The position numbers and the translations under genes were made by a program. The notes below the pieces were generated by a model. That model was given only the letters and a program-made list of their open reading frames with translations. It made no database searches and was not told the DNA's origin. DNA of 64,000 nucleotides from Verrucomicrobiaceae bacterium UBA1938 (GTDB lineage Bacteria > Verrucomicrobiota > Verrucomicrobiia > Verrucomicrobiales > Verrucomicrobiaceae), in the NCBI GenBank assembly GCA_002336895.1, contig DDFC01000031.1, positions 62,001 through 126,000 on the forward strand. The letters are read 5' to 3'. Numbering within the stretch: the first letter of the stretch is position 1; each line of letters opens with the position of its first letter. Of the stretch, positions 34,316 through 44,000 are shown in pieces.

Positions 34316-35428
34316 ATGTCCTCCAAAGCACGTTACATCATGATCGGCGGCTTCCTCGGCGCCGGAAAGACGACCACCGTCGGCCGCCTTGCCAGGCATC
34401 TCAGCGCGCAGGGCCTGCGGGTCGGCCTCATCACCAACGACCAGGCCGGCGGCCTCGTGGATACCAAGCTGCTGCGCGGCCAGGGCTACGCTACCGAGGA
34501 AATCGCAGGTGGCTGCTTCTGCTGCCGCTTCAACACCCTCGTCGATGCCGCTGGCAAACTCGCCAACGAGGCCAAGCCCGACATCTTCATCGCCGAGCCC
34601 GTGGGCAGCTGCACCGACCTCGTCGCCACTGTCACCTACCCGCTGCGCCGCATGTATGGGGATGCCTTCACCATCGCTCCGCTCAGCGTGCTCGTGGACC
34701 CCATCCGCGCCCGTCGCGTCTTCGGCCTCGATCAAGGCGGCACTTTCTCCTCCAAGGTCGCCTACATCTTCAAAAAGCAGCTCGAAGAGGCCGACATCAT
34801 CGTCATCAGCAAAAGCGACCTCATCGACGACACCCAGCGCGAGGAGCTGCGCGCCGTCCTGAAAAAAGAATTCCCTCTCTCAAAGGTCATCACCGCCTCG
34901 CCACGTCAGGAAACCGGCCTTGATGATCTTTTCTCCAGTCTCATGACCGACGAGCAGGCCCGCCGCAATCCCATGGCCGTCGATTACGAAGTCTATGCCG
35001 ATGGCGAAGCCCTCCTCGGCTGGCTCAATGCCACCGTCACCCTCAAGACCGATGACGAGTTCGACGCCAATGCTTTCCTCAAGCAGCTCGCCTCCGCCGT
35101 CCAGGCCCGCCTGCTGCGCGACTCCGTCGAGATCGCTCATTTCAAAATGACCTTCAGCCCCGATGACGGTATCGCAGGCGAGCTCGCCAGCATCAATCTC
35201 GTCCGCAGCGACTACGTGGCAGAGCTCGGCATGGAGCTCGACGAGCCCACCACCGGCGGTCAGCTCATTGTCAATCTCCGTGCCGAGGCCGATCCTGCCT
35301 CACTCATGTCCGCTGTGCAGGACGGCCTGAGCGAAACCACGCTCCAGTTCTTCGGCCTCCAGGCCACTATCGACCACCAGGAGCACTTCCGCCCAGGCAA
35401 ACCCACCCCGACTCATCGCGACAGTTGA
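34316..35428 (+). CDS. CobW/COG0523-type G3E GTPase
   Basis: A 370-residue protein with P-loop GGFLGAGKTT (11-20), the metal-binding GGCFCCRF (Cys67, Cys69, Cys70) of COG0523 metallochaperones, SVLVDPIRARRVFG, and SKSD in place of NKxD for guanine recognition. The C-terminal part (about 220-370) differs from the usual CobW_C domain and ends in a polar tail. The ATG at 34316 is chosen because it directly precedes the P-loop strand. Members insert or traffic Zn, Co or other metals. Divergence from an ArsR gene suggests metal-responsive control. Confidence 0.9.
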   Translation: MSSKARYIMIGGFLGAGKTTTVGRLARHLSAQGLRVGLITNDQAGGLVDTKLLRGQGYATEEIAGGCFCCRFNTLVDAAGKLANEAKPDIFIAEPVGSCTDLVATVTYPLRRMYGDAFTIAPLSVLVDPIRARRVFGLDQGGTFSSKVAYIFKKQLEEADIIVISKSDLIDDTQREELRAVLKKEFPLSKVITASPRQETGLDDLFSSLMTDEQARRNPMAVDYEVYADGEALLGWLNATVTLKTDDEFDANAFLKQLASAVQARLLRDSVEIAHFKMTFSPDDGIAGELASINLVRSDYVAELGMELDEPTTGGQLIVNLRAEADPASLMSAVQDGLSETTLQFFGLQATIDHQEHFRPGKPTPTHRDS

Positions 35429-35450
35429 GCTTTGTCTCAAAACGAGAGCC

Positions 35451-36008
35451 TCAGCTCGCAGGCTTCCACGCCTTGCTCCACAGCACATACACCTCATGGA
35501 CCGCGCGCTGCTCCAGCGGCGTCCATTCCAGTGTGCGCTCCATCAGCGTCTTGTAGCTGCCAAAGCGCGGGTCCTTCTCCACCGCCAGCTGGTAGTTCTC
35601 CAGCGCCTTTTGCAGATCGCCAGTGCCCCAGTAGCCCAGCACCAGAGAGTAGTAGTCGTAGTGCGCCTGGTAGTCGCTCATCTTGGCTGCCAGTTCGCAC
35701 TCACGCACCGTATCGGCATAGTCGCCCATGTTGAAATACGCCCAGCCTGCGCGGTTGTGCATGTTGGGCTTGTCGCTCAGACTCAGCGCCTTTTTCAGAT
35801 CCGCCCGCGCCTCCTCCTTGCGTCCCAGCAGCGCCAGCACATAGCCCCGGTTCGAGTAGGCCTGAGCATTCTCCGCATTCTCCTGGATTTGCTTGTTCAG
35901 CACCTCCAGCTTCGGGGTGGTTTTCACCGTGCCCGGGTTCATGGGTTCCACAGCAGCAGCACAGAGGCTCAGGGTCAGAAAGCAGCAGAAAAATCGGGAT
36001 GGGCTCAT
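35451..36008 (-). CDS. secreted TPR-repeat protein
   Basis: A 185-residue protein with signal MSPSRFFCCFLTLSLCAAAVEP. Three to four tetratricopeptide units follow: AQAYSNRGYVLALLGRKEEARADLKKALSL, PNMHNRAGWAYFNMGDYADTVRECELAAKM and HYDYYSLVLGYWGTGDLQKALENYQLAVEKDP. These form a helical protein-binding scaffold outside the cytoplasm. The start is chosen for its signal peptide. Partner unknown. Confidence 0.87.
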   Translation of the reverse strand: MSPSRFFCCFLTLSLCAAAVEPMNPGTVKTTPKLEVLNKQIQENAENAQAYSNRGYVLALLGRKEEARADLKKALSLSDKPNMHNRAGWAYFNMGDYADTVRECELAAKMSDYQAHYDYYSLVLGYWGTGDLQKALENYQLAVEKDPRFGSYKTLMERTLEWTPLEQRAVHEVYVLWSKAWKPAS

Positions 36009-36177
36009 GGAATGGAGAAAACGATGATGACAAGCGGCAGGGCATGCAGCGTACCGCATGAGACCAAAACGTCGCGAAATACACGAACATTCCGCCGAAC
36101 GAATCAACCGCATGGAAACGTTCTGGCACAGGCAGTGTTCCACCACTGCTGCCCGCACGCCTCACTTACCCAATCCC

Positions 36178-36816
36178 ATGAGCTGGTTCCAACTTGATCC
36201 CCAAAGCATCGCCGACCGCGCTCGCTCAGCCGGTGTCTCGGCACCGTCTCTCGGGGCCTCTCTCACACGCGGGACTCTTGGCTTCACCGTCATCAGCGTG
36301 GCCGGTTTTGTGCCCTGGGCCGTTTTTGGCAGTTGGTTTCACACGCATGGCGGAGAGGCCGTCATGTACGCCGCCTGCGCCATCGTTTTCATCGCCCTCA
36401 CTTCGCCGCTGCTTCACCGCCTCATCATCGGCCCGGGTTCCATCGCACGTTTCTACAAGCTCTTCAGCCTCTCCTTCACCGCCTACTCCGTCGCCTGGAT
36501 CATCGGCTGGATGACCCTGCGCGGCCATCCCGGGAGCATCGCCGGCCTGCTCGCAGGCACGGTCATCATGGGGTGCATGCTGGCCGCCGCCTTTGATGCC
36601 TGGCACGCCGTCATCCGTGTCATCCTCGCGCTCTTTATCTTGAACACTGTCGGCTACTTCGTCGGTGGCGTGTCGGAGGCTGCGCTCATGAAAGTGCATA
36701 AAACCGCGGCCATGCTCAGCTGGGGTGTCTTCTACGGTCTCGGCCTCGGTGCAGGTCTGGGCCTGGCATTCCATTTCTGCCAGGAGCGCGCTCGCGCATT
36801 GCTGACCTCTGCCTGA
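36178..36816 (+). CDS. integral membrane protein of unknown function
   Basis: A 212-residue protein with about six hydrophobic helices (35-58, 62-82, 95-118, 122-142, 146-166 and 180-200). The N-terminal 30 residues are amphipathic. The conserved-looking core is GFVPWAVFGSWFHTHGGEAVMYAACAIVFIALTSPLLHRLI. No family recognised. The 170-base region upstream, divergent from the TPR gene, holds no other gene. Confidence 0.75.
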   Translation: MSWFQLDPQSIADRARSAGVSAPSLGASLTRGTLGFTVISVAGFVPWAVFGSWFHTHGGEAVMYAACAIVFIALTSPLLHRLIIGPGSIARFYKLFSLSFTAYSVAWIIGWMTLRGHPGSIAGLLAGTVIMGCMLAAAFDAWHAVIRVILALFILNTVGYFVGGVSEAALMKVHKTAAMLSWGVFYGLGLGAGLGLAFHFCQERARALLTSA

Positions 36817-36881
36817 GTGCCCGCATGCCACACCGGGGCAGGTTTTAGCCATCAGCACACATTTTGATGCGAGAAGAAGTG

Positions 36882-36917
36882 TTTTAATTGCTTATATGCC
36901 AAAACAAGCAATTAAAA
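36882..36917. promoter_or_regulatory. perfect 12-base dyad upstream of PiT gene
   Basis: TTTTAATTGCTT (36882-36893), twelve bases, AAGCAATTAAAA (36906-36917): every position of the arms pairs. It ends 18 bases before the preferred PiT ATG at 36936. It is AT-rich and lacks a following T-tract, so an operator is more likely than a terminator. Its half-site AATTGC also occurs in the dyad at the second ArsR gene. Confidence 0.6.
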
Positions 36918-36935
36918 GCCGCCACATTCCACTTC

Positions 36936-37886
36936 ATGCTGCTTCTCATCACCATCGCCGTCTTCGTCGTGGCCTATGCCAATGGTGCCAATGCCAACTT
37001 CAAAGGCGTGGCATCACTCTTTGGCAGCGGCACCACGGGCTACCGCACAGCGGTGAATTGGGCTGCCATCACCACCTTCGCAGGCTGCGTGGCTGCCATG
37101 TACTGGGCCGGTGGCCTGCTGAAGACCTTCACAGGAAAGGGGCTCGTGCCCGAGGCGCTCATTGCTCAGCCATTATTTCTCCTCGCCGTGGCGGCTGGCG
37201 CGGGTGCTTCGGGCTTTCTCGCCACATGGCTCGGCTTTCCCGTTTCCACCACACATATGCTCACGGGTGCGCTGCTCGGCGCAGGCTGGATAGCAGGCGA
37301 TGTTAATGTGGCCAAACTCTGGGAAAGCTTCCTCAAGCCTCTGTTGATCAGCCCTCTGCTCGCCTTGGCTGGAGGCATGCTGGTGTATGCCATTCTGAAG
37401 CCCCTGCGGCTCGCGCCAGATCACCGCACACGCACGCTGGATGCTCTGCATTTCCTCAGTGCGGGGGCGGTGTCTTTTGCGCGTGGACTCAATGACACGC
37501 CCAAGATGGCCGCACTCCTCCTCGGTGTGGGCTGGTTGCAGGGCAGCGCAGGCATGATCCTCGTCGCCGTGGCCATGGCTGCAGGCGGGCTCATCAGCGC
37601 CGGGCGTGTGGCCGAGACACTCGCTCATAAAATCACCGGCATGAATCCCGGTCAGGGCTTTGCGGCCAATCTCGCCACCGCCCTCCTCGTCACCACCGCC
37701 AGCATCACCGGCCTTCCCGTTTCCACCACGCATGTTTCCGTCGGCGCGCTGCTCGGCATCGGCATCACCACCCGGCAGGCGAAATGGCGCACCGTCATTC
37801 CAGTGCTCGCAGCCTGGGTCATCACGCTGCCCTGCGCGGCTCTTTTGGCAGGTCTCTTCTTCGCCATTGGCCGCCGCTTCGTCTGA
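36936..37886 (+). CDS. PiT-family inorganic phosphate transporter (short form)
   Basis: A 316-residue membrane protein with the duplicated PiT signature: ANGANANFKGVASLFGS at the N-terminus, GFPVSTTHMLTGALLGA in the first half and GLPVSTTHVSVGALLGIG in the second, plus ARGLNDTPKMAA. It lacks the long central hydrophilic loop of Escherichia coli PitA. It should import phosphate with protons or metal-phosphate. It is followed 36 bases later by an outer-membrane-like gene. A start at TTG 36888 would place the N-terminus inside the dyad, so I prefer ATG 36936. Confidence 0.92.
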   Translation: MLLLITIAVFVVAYANGANANFKGVASLFGSGTTGYRTAVNWAAITTFAGCVAAMYWAGGLLKTFTGKGLVPEALIAQPLFLLAVAAGAGASGFLATWLGFPVSTTHMLTGALLGAGWIAGDVNVAKLWESFLKPLLISPLLALAGGMLVYAILKPLRLAPDHRTRTLDALHFLSAGAVSFARGLNDTPKMAALLLGVGWLQGSAGMILVAVAMAAGGLISAGRVAETLAHKITGMNPGQGFAANLATALLVTTASITGLPVSTTHVSVGALLGIGITTRQAKWRTVIPVLAAWVITLPCAALLAGLFFAIGRRFV

Positions 37887-37922
37887 TCTTCCCCGCTCAG
37901 GAAACTCCCCCCAACATACAGC

Positions 37923-38606
37923 ATGATAAACAAAACCCGCCTCCTCACCCTCGCCGCATTTGCGGCCGTTACCGCTGCCTTCGGCACTCCGACCGGTCTC
38001 AACAACATCCCCACGGCTGAAACCATCGACCATCGCACCGTCGCGGCTCAGTTCTTCACCAGCTTCGGTGGGGCCAACCAGTTTGCCACAAGCGGCCCCG
38101 GCAAGACCTCACAGTGGGCTGGCTTCAAGACCGGCTGGGACTTCAAGCCCCTCCACCTCGAATGGGGTCTCGACAGCGCCCTCGGCACCGGCTACTCCGG
38201 CCCGCTCCTCTTTCAGACCAAGGCCCGCATCCAGCCCTGGGAGGATGGCATGCTCGCCGTCGGCGTCGCAGGTGTCGCCCTCACCGACACACGGCGCGCG
38301 GGAGATCCCTTTACCTACGCCATGATGTATCACGACTTCCACGTCGTGCGTCTGCACGCAGGCTATGGCATTCAGACACGCGGAGACAGCTATCTCTTCG
38401 GCGTTGATCGCACGTGGAAGCTCTTTGATCGCAACTTCAACCTCAACTCGGACATCGTGCAGTCTCGCAATCAGCACGGCATCATCGCTTCGGTCGGCGC
38501 CAAGTACTTTCTCAGCAAGCACATCGTTCTCGAGTCTTGGATGAACTTCCCGGACAAGGACCGCACCAGCTGGATCGCCAAGATCAACTACGTCTTCACC
38601 TTCTAA
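37923..38606 (+). CDS. secreted, predicted outer-membrane protein, paralogue 2
   Basis: A 227-residue protein with signal peptide MINKTRLLTLAAFAAVTAAFG. From TPTGLNNIPTAETIDHRTVAAQFFTSFGG to SWIAKINYVFTF it is almost identical to the product of 30435-31112, with mostly silent DNA differences. It has beta-rich segments and a terminal Phe, consistent with a small barrel. It follows a phosphate permease, while its twin follows an arsenate reductase. As arsenate mimics phosphate, a shared role in oxyanion passage or stress is a reasonable but untested guess. Confidence 0.83.
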   Translation: MINKTRLLTLAAFAAVTAAFGTPTGLNNIPTAETIDHRTVAAQFFTSFGGANQFATSGPGKTSQWAGFKTGWDFKPLHLEWGLDSALGTGYSGPLLFQTKARIQPWEDGMLAVGVAGVALTDTRRAGDPFTYAMMYHDFHVVRLHAGYGIQTRGDSYLFGVDRTWKLFDRNFNLNSDIVQSRNQHGIIASVGAKYFLSKHIVLESWMNFPDKDRTSWIAKINYVFTF

Positions 38607-38627
38607 AAACCAATCCTCCACCAAACC

Positions 38628-39554
38628 ATGAAATCCATCCTCACTCTTCTCTCTATAGCACTGCTCGGCAGCGCCGCACATGCCGAGATCGGCCTCATCT
38701 CCTGCGCAGATGCCAAGGCCCTCATTGAAAACCCCGATGCCTCCAAGCGCCCAATCGTGCTCGACACCCGAGGCGGCTACAAAGACTATTTCCGGGGCCA
38801 CCTGCCCACGGCGCATCACATCAACTTCGACACCCTGCGCGGCACCAACGAAGCCGTACCGGTGCAGTATCTGCCCGATGATCTCACCAAAGCGCTGCTC
38901 GTGCGTGCTGGTGCAGACAAAGACCGCCTGCATCTCGTTTATGCCACCGGCGATGTCCTCCCCAACGACGAAATCCTCAGCACCAGCATGGTCGTCTATG
39001 TGCTGGAAAAATTCGGCGTGCAGAACATCAAGGTGGTCGATGGCGGCCTCGCCGAATGGAAGAAGCAGGGCTTTGCTCCTGTGCAGGACTACTTTGGCAA
39101 TCCCAAAGGCACACTTCCGGAGCAAGGCATCAGCACCATCACCGCCAATATCACCGATGTGCAGGCGCACGTGGGCAAGCCCGGCAATCTCCTCATCGAC
39201 GCACGTCCCATCAATGAGTTCCGTGGCGAGGACGAAGTCTGGCTCCGCAAAGGCCACATCCCCGGTGCCATCAGCTTTCACTGGGCCCGCCTCATGGAGA
39301 AGGACAACACCCACAAGTTCAAGCCCTTTGCCGAAGTGAAAGCAGAGCTCGAAAAAGCCGGCATCACTCCCGACAAAAACATCATCGCCTACTGTGGCAC
39401 CTCCCGCGAGGGCAGCCTCCTCCAGTTCTACCTCAAGCACGTCGCCGGCTACCCCAATGTCCGCCTCTACGAAGGCGCCTGGAAGGAATACGTCTGGCTC
39501 AATGGCAAATCCCTCCCCGCCGAAACCGGCGGTGATCCCGCTGGCTCCAAGTAA
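38628..39554 (+). CDS. periplasmic tandem-rhodanese sulfurtransferase
   Basis: A 308-residue protein with signal MKSILTLLSIALLGSAAHA and two rhodanese modules. The first (about 22-145; IVLDTRGGYKDYFRGHLPTAHHINFDTL) lacks a catalytic cysteine. The second (about 155-292; LLIDARPINEFRGEDEVWLRKGHIPGAISFHW) carries the active loop YCGTSREGS. This is the thiosulfate:cyanide or mercaptopyruvate sulfurtransferase layout, exported. It is the last gene of the PiT, outer-membrane-protein and rhodanese group, ending at a strong terminator. Confidence 0.92.
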   Translation: MKSILTLLSIALLGSAAHAEIGLISCADAKALIENPDASKRPIVLDTRGGYKDYFRGHLPTAHHINFDTLRGTNEAVPVQYLPDDLTKALLVRAGADKDRLHLVYATGDVLPNDEILSTSMVVYVLEKFGVQNIKVVDGGLAEWKKQGFAPVQDYFGNPKGTLPEQGISTITANITDVQAHVGKPGNLLIDARPINEFRGEDEVWLRKGHIPGAISFHWARLMEKDNTHKFKPFAEVKAELEKAGITPDKNIIAYCGTSREGSLLQFYLKHVAGYPNVRLYEGAWKEYVWLNGKSLPAETGGDPAGSK

Positions 39555-39585
39555 CCCGCCAGTCAGTTTCAGCTCATCACCATCA

Positions 39586-39616
39586 GCGCCGTCACCTCCC
39601 AGTGACGGCGCTTTTT
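39586..39616 (+). terminator. Rho-independent terminator after rhodanese gene
   Basis: GCGCCGTCAC, six-base loop, GTGACGGCGC, then TTTTT. A perfect ten-base GC-rich stem with a T-tract. The T-tract overlaps the stop codon of the converging Verru_Chthon C gene. Confidence 0.9.
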
Positions 39617-40589
39617 ATTGGCCACCCATAGCCACATTGAGCACCACAATCCGCACACTCATTCCATTGGACATCAGCATCTGCTTCACCGCATCCAGGC
39701 TCTGCGGCATCGCACTCGGCAGCCACGACTGCCCCTTTACAAAGTTCTGCAGTTGCTCGGCCAGCGCGACCGCCCGTTCCACACTCAGCCGCGCCCAGCC
39801 CGACTCGTCTGTCATCACCAGCGTCACCTCGACCATGCCCGGCAGTTGATGCCGGGATGAAATCGCATCCGTCGATCCCGGCTCCCACTGCTGTCTGCGC
39901 GTGTCATAGCAGCGCAGCGACGTCGGCGTGTTTTGCGCGAACATCGCCACCACATTCTCCGCCACCACGGAGACGCATCCGGGGTAGCTCGCGCTGTTGC
40001 CGAGGGGCTGGCTGAACCATCCATACAAATCCGTCCGGCTTGTCATTTGTGCCTGCAGCGGCGGCCCGCCGGCCACTCCGCTGGGTTGAAACAACGTCAG
40101 ACCGCTGGCGGGCTGATGAAACTGCAGAAGACGAAACCGCCGCTGCACCGGGATCGCGCTGGAAAACGTCGGCCGCCAGGCTTCATCGCCACCATATTGC
40201 ACGAAGAAGCCGCTGCATTGCAGCACCTGCGTCAGGCTTCCATCTTGCATAGGACGCTGAAAAAACACCGCATCCCCACACGCACCCGGCAGCGCTGGCA
40301 GCAGCTCCGCCGACGGACCGCAGACAAAGTGCAAATCGGATTCAGGGACTGTTTGATTAAGCGCACCGTCATAGCCGGGCCGAGTTTGCAAAGTCGCCTG
40401 CTGCAGCTGCCTGCTGATCACGCCTGCAGCATAGTCCAGCTCCTGCTGCGCTGCGGCGGTTGTCCGGCTTGTCAGCCACGATCTCTGCGTCGTGCTCAGC
40501 GCCTCAGCCATCATCACCATCAGAAGCACTAGGATCGAGGTGGACACCATCACCTCGATCAGAGTCCAGCCCTGCTGCTGGCGCATCAT
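39615..40589 (-). CDS. Verru_Chthon cassette protein C-like pseudopilin
   Basis: A 324-residue protein with a type IV prepilin N-terminus: RQQQGWTLIEVMVSTSILVLLMVMMAEAL, where Gly-Trp-Thr-Leu-Ile-Glu is the prepilin peptidase and methylation site in variant form. A long globular C-terminus follows (AVFFQRPMQDGSLTQVLQCSGFFVQYGGD; MVEVTLVMTDESG). Size, order and gene neighbours match cassette protein C of the Verru_Chthon cassette defined in Verrucomicrobium spinosum and Chthoniobacter flavus. Its start overlaps the B gene stop (ATGA). Confidence 0.85.
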   Translation of the reverse strand: MMRQQQGWTLIEVMVSTSILVLLMVMMAEALSTTQRSWLTSRTTAAAQQELDYAAGVISRQLQQATLQTRPGYDGALNQTVPESDLHFVCGPSAELLPALPGACGDAVFFQRPMQDGSLTQVLQCSGFFVQYGGDEAWRPTFSSAIPVQRRFRLLQFHQPASGLTLFQPSGVAGGPPLQAQMTSRTDLYGWFSQPLGNSASYPGCVSVVAENVVAMFAQNTPTSLRCYDTRRQQWEPGSTDAISSRHQLPGMVEVTLVMTDESGWARLSVERAVALAEQLQNFVKGQSWLPSAMPQSLDAVKQMLMSNGMSVRIVVLNVAMGGQ

Positions 40590-41017
40590 GAGCTTCCTCC
40601 ATTCGTCAGGGGTGCCAGCAGCAGCCGCTGCACGCGCAGGTGCTGTGGATCGGCAAAGGGGTCGTCCAGCATCAGGTCGCTCAGGGAGATGCTGATGCTC
40701 CGCATGGTTGTTCTGGCATCCCCCGGCATCGCCACGGCTGTCGCGGGCAGCACGCGTGCGGCATAGACCGCATCCACAGTCCGGCTGACGAGAGGCCCGC
40801 CCTGCGCATCAAAGTAAAAGTCGCCGCTCAGGGCCGATGTCGCGCACTGTTGTCTCAGCCTGGTGAAGATGCGCGTCACTGCGTTGCGCTGCGCCGACTC
40901 GCGCGTGGCATCCAGTCCCGCTGGCAGCAAGGCCAGCAACGTCATCAGCACCGTGGCGGCGATGCAGATCGCCAGCAGGCTCTCGATCAGGGTGAAAGCT
41001 GTGCGATGCCTTTTCAT
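40586..41017 (-). CDS. Verru_Chthon cassette protein B-like pseudopilin
   Basis: A 143-residue protein with prepilin-type leader KRHRTAFTLIESLLAICIAATVLMTLLALLPAGL, where FTLIE is the canonical cleavage and methylation motif. A short globular domain with SALSGDFYFDAQGGPLVSRTVDAVYAARV follows. Start and stop overlap its A and C neighbours by four bases each, so the three are translationally coupled. It should be processed and assembled into a pseudopilus or type II secretion-like filament. Confidence 0.87.
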   Translation of the reverse strand: MKRHRTAFTLIESLLAICIAATVLMTLLALLPAGLDATRESAQRNAVTRIFTRLRQQCATSALSGDFYFDAQGGPLVSRTVDAVYAARVLPATAVAMPGDARTTMRSISISLSDLMLDDPFADPQHLRVQRLLLAPLTNGGSS

Positions 41018-44000
41018 GGTCCAAAAGGCGTTTGTGACAGGATGTGGAAACTTTGCGCCTCATGCAGAGATCGCGCAGTGCTGCTCACGGCGGGATCAGG
41101 CAGTGGTGCGGTCTGTGGAGCCAGCCGTCTTTCGATGATGCAGCTTCCGCGTTGTTCGGCCTGCACATGATCCCGCGCGTCATCCCACGTGGTGGCTGGA
41201 GTGCCCCGCGCCTTCTGCAGCACCTGTACCCGATAGTGCACACAGTACACATTCGACTGCGTGCACAGCCTTGGATACAGCTGCGCGTACGGAGATTCTC
41301 TCAGGTTGTCTCCTGTGCCTTCAAAGGCATCACCTGCGCTGCCGGCATCTCCATTCCACCACTTTGTCATGTCAGCATACTGCTTGCTGGCGGGATCAGC
41401 AGGACTGAAACTGCTGCCGTCATACTTGTGGCCTGAGATGCGGCGCGGCACCAGAAACTGCCCGCAGATCTCCGAGGCGGCGCGGAAGACATCGCCTCCA
41501 TCAAGCCGCTGGTTGAGGCCTTCCACCGTCTTGTCCTCATCCACTTCATAGCGGAACATCACATTCAGCGGACTGCCGTCGTTGTTTCCTTTGGCCGAGC
41601 CGTTCTGGCTGCTCAGCGCTGCAGTTGGAATGGCCGGAATGCGCACGCCCTTGAGCGCACCGTGCAGCGCCGTGGCGCGCTGCATCCAGGTGAAAGGCAT
41701 CAGCTGATAGTTGAGGTTCACCTTGCCCTCGGTGGCAAAGTTTGCGCTCATCGGCCAGGGCTGCGTCACGGGCGTCCAGAAAAACTCCAGCCACAGATGA
41801 TCCGGCGGGGAGGTGAATCCGAAATGATCGGTCGCCTGTGCTGCCTGATTTGCCGGCGTGCTTCGGCCTGCAGGATTGGCGCAGAACAGCAGCGTCTGCC
41901 AGGGGCGCGGTGTGCTGTCACTGCCATTCCCATAGACGCCGCTGGGCAGCGCGCCAAAACAGATGGCGGATGAGATCTCGCTCAGAGGATCGCTCGTCGC
42001 CTGAAGGCTGGTGCTGCTGCCGCTACGCGTAAAACTGGCCGCAGGCTGCAACCGGCTGCGGTTCACAAAGGGACCGTCCTCCAGCGCGCCCTCGCCGCTT
42101 TCCCAGTCTCCCAGCGCACCGCCGTTCGTCATGGTGGCTCCATTAAGACCGATTGGCACTGCCGGGATGGCATTGTCGGCATAGGCGATGCCGGGCAGCA
42201 GTGTGCCCGCCGTGTTCCTGGTGGGCTGGAGCATGCTGCCAAATTGCCCGCTGAGCATATAGGCGCCGTCGCGCAGGCTCTGCGCCTCGGGTTTGAGCTG
42301 ATCCGCCGGGGTGCCGGCCGTTCCGTAGTCTGGATGCATGACATACCAGTTCGTGGCATTGGGTAGAAGCAACTCGCGCTGTGCTGCCACCAGACGCACA
42401 TCTCCCTTCGAAGGACCACTGGCGTTCAGGACCAGCGATCTCACCACATCGCCGCGCTGGATGATCGGCAGCCGCATTTCTGCGCCGACCATCACCGGAG
42501 TGAAACGGTTGCTGATCGTGCGCGGGCCGTTCAGGAAATCAGACACCAGCAGGGAGGGCATGGGAATGACCTGGTTGGGAAACTCCATCTCCACCGAATG
42601 AATCGAATCTCCGGCCTGAGGCGATGTCATCGACGCATTGGGATCCATCAGATCCACCACGATGGCGCCGCCGCTGAATCTCAGCGTGGAGCCCGCCATG
42701 CCCATGCCGCTTTGCAGGGACACATCGCCGCTGCTGATGAACGGGAAGCCACGTGCCGGATCATTGACGACACCGGGGACCTTGGGCGTGCCGTCTGCCT
42801 GCAGAAACTGGGATGCAAAGCAGGCATACGCACTGTTGTTCCCTCCCCAGCCTGTTCCTGCAGCCAATGGCAGGGAACTGGAAAAGGTGCAGCGGTTGCG
42901 CGCATTGCCACCGGGCAGCAGCAGCCCGATGCCCTGGCCGATGGTGAAGTGCTGCAGTCTGCGGATGCGCACACTCCACGCCGGACTCACCGCAGGCGTG
43001 CCACAGGCCGGAATCATCGGGTTGATGACCAGAAACGCGCGCAGCTTCGTCGCACGGTCGCAGATGCCGTCCTGGTTGTCATCGCGCGGCTTTCCATCAG
43101 TGCCACGCTCCACATCTGTGAAGGCAAACACCACCGCCACTTCGGTGATGGTGGGAAAACGGCCAAAGCCACGCATGGGACCGTTGGTGGTGCTGAGAGT
43201 CAACGGTACGTCGCTTTGCTCCGCCAGACCGAGGCTGGGTGGCAGATAGGCGCTGGTGTTCGCAGTCCAGCGCAGCATGTCCAGCATCGAGGTCAGAAGC
43301 TGGTCGCGGCTCTGTGTTCCATATTTGTTCAGAAAAGACGCGCCATAGCCTGGAAAGGCCACGCTGGTCATTTGCTGCAGCCACGAGTACAAGTTTTGGT
43401 TCCGCTGCACCGCACAGTCGTCCGTCATATTCTGCGACGAGCCCTGGATGCTGGGACTGCTCCAATTGGAAGCACGTTGAAATGCGAATTCAGAGGGCTG
43501 CGCTGTGCCCATGTTCAGCGTGCAGGCGGCCATCACACGATGATCCACCGCGCTGCGCTGGGTCGCATCCTGCGGCACCATCCAGAGCGCGATCTTTGGC
43601 CCGCCAAACGGGTTCAGCTCCGGTGCTGCGGAATGGGTGGTCAGGAAGAATTTCGTCATGCTCAGATCCTCCTGTTCCATGAGAAAGCCGGTGCTGCCGC
43701 CATTGCCCCGAGGCTGCCGCTGGGGATCATAGAAAAACTCGTCCACCGTCGCGTAATGGCGGTCCTGTTTCACGGTCAGATCAGATCTCACCCCGTGGGG
43801 AGCCAGGCTTTGATAGAGGCTGACGTACTTTGCCCACGGGGTGGAGTTGTCTGCCGTCAGTGGATTGATGTCGTCAGGTTTGGGCCACTGTGTGCTGCCT
43901 GCGGCGGCGCCGCCAAAATTCCGCAGCACTGGACTGAGCGAGGTGAAGGCTGGATGCCCGCTGAGGCGGTAACTCTCCGCACCCGTCGGTGCCTTCGCAG

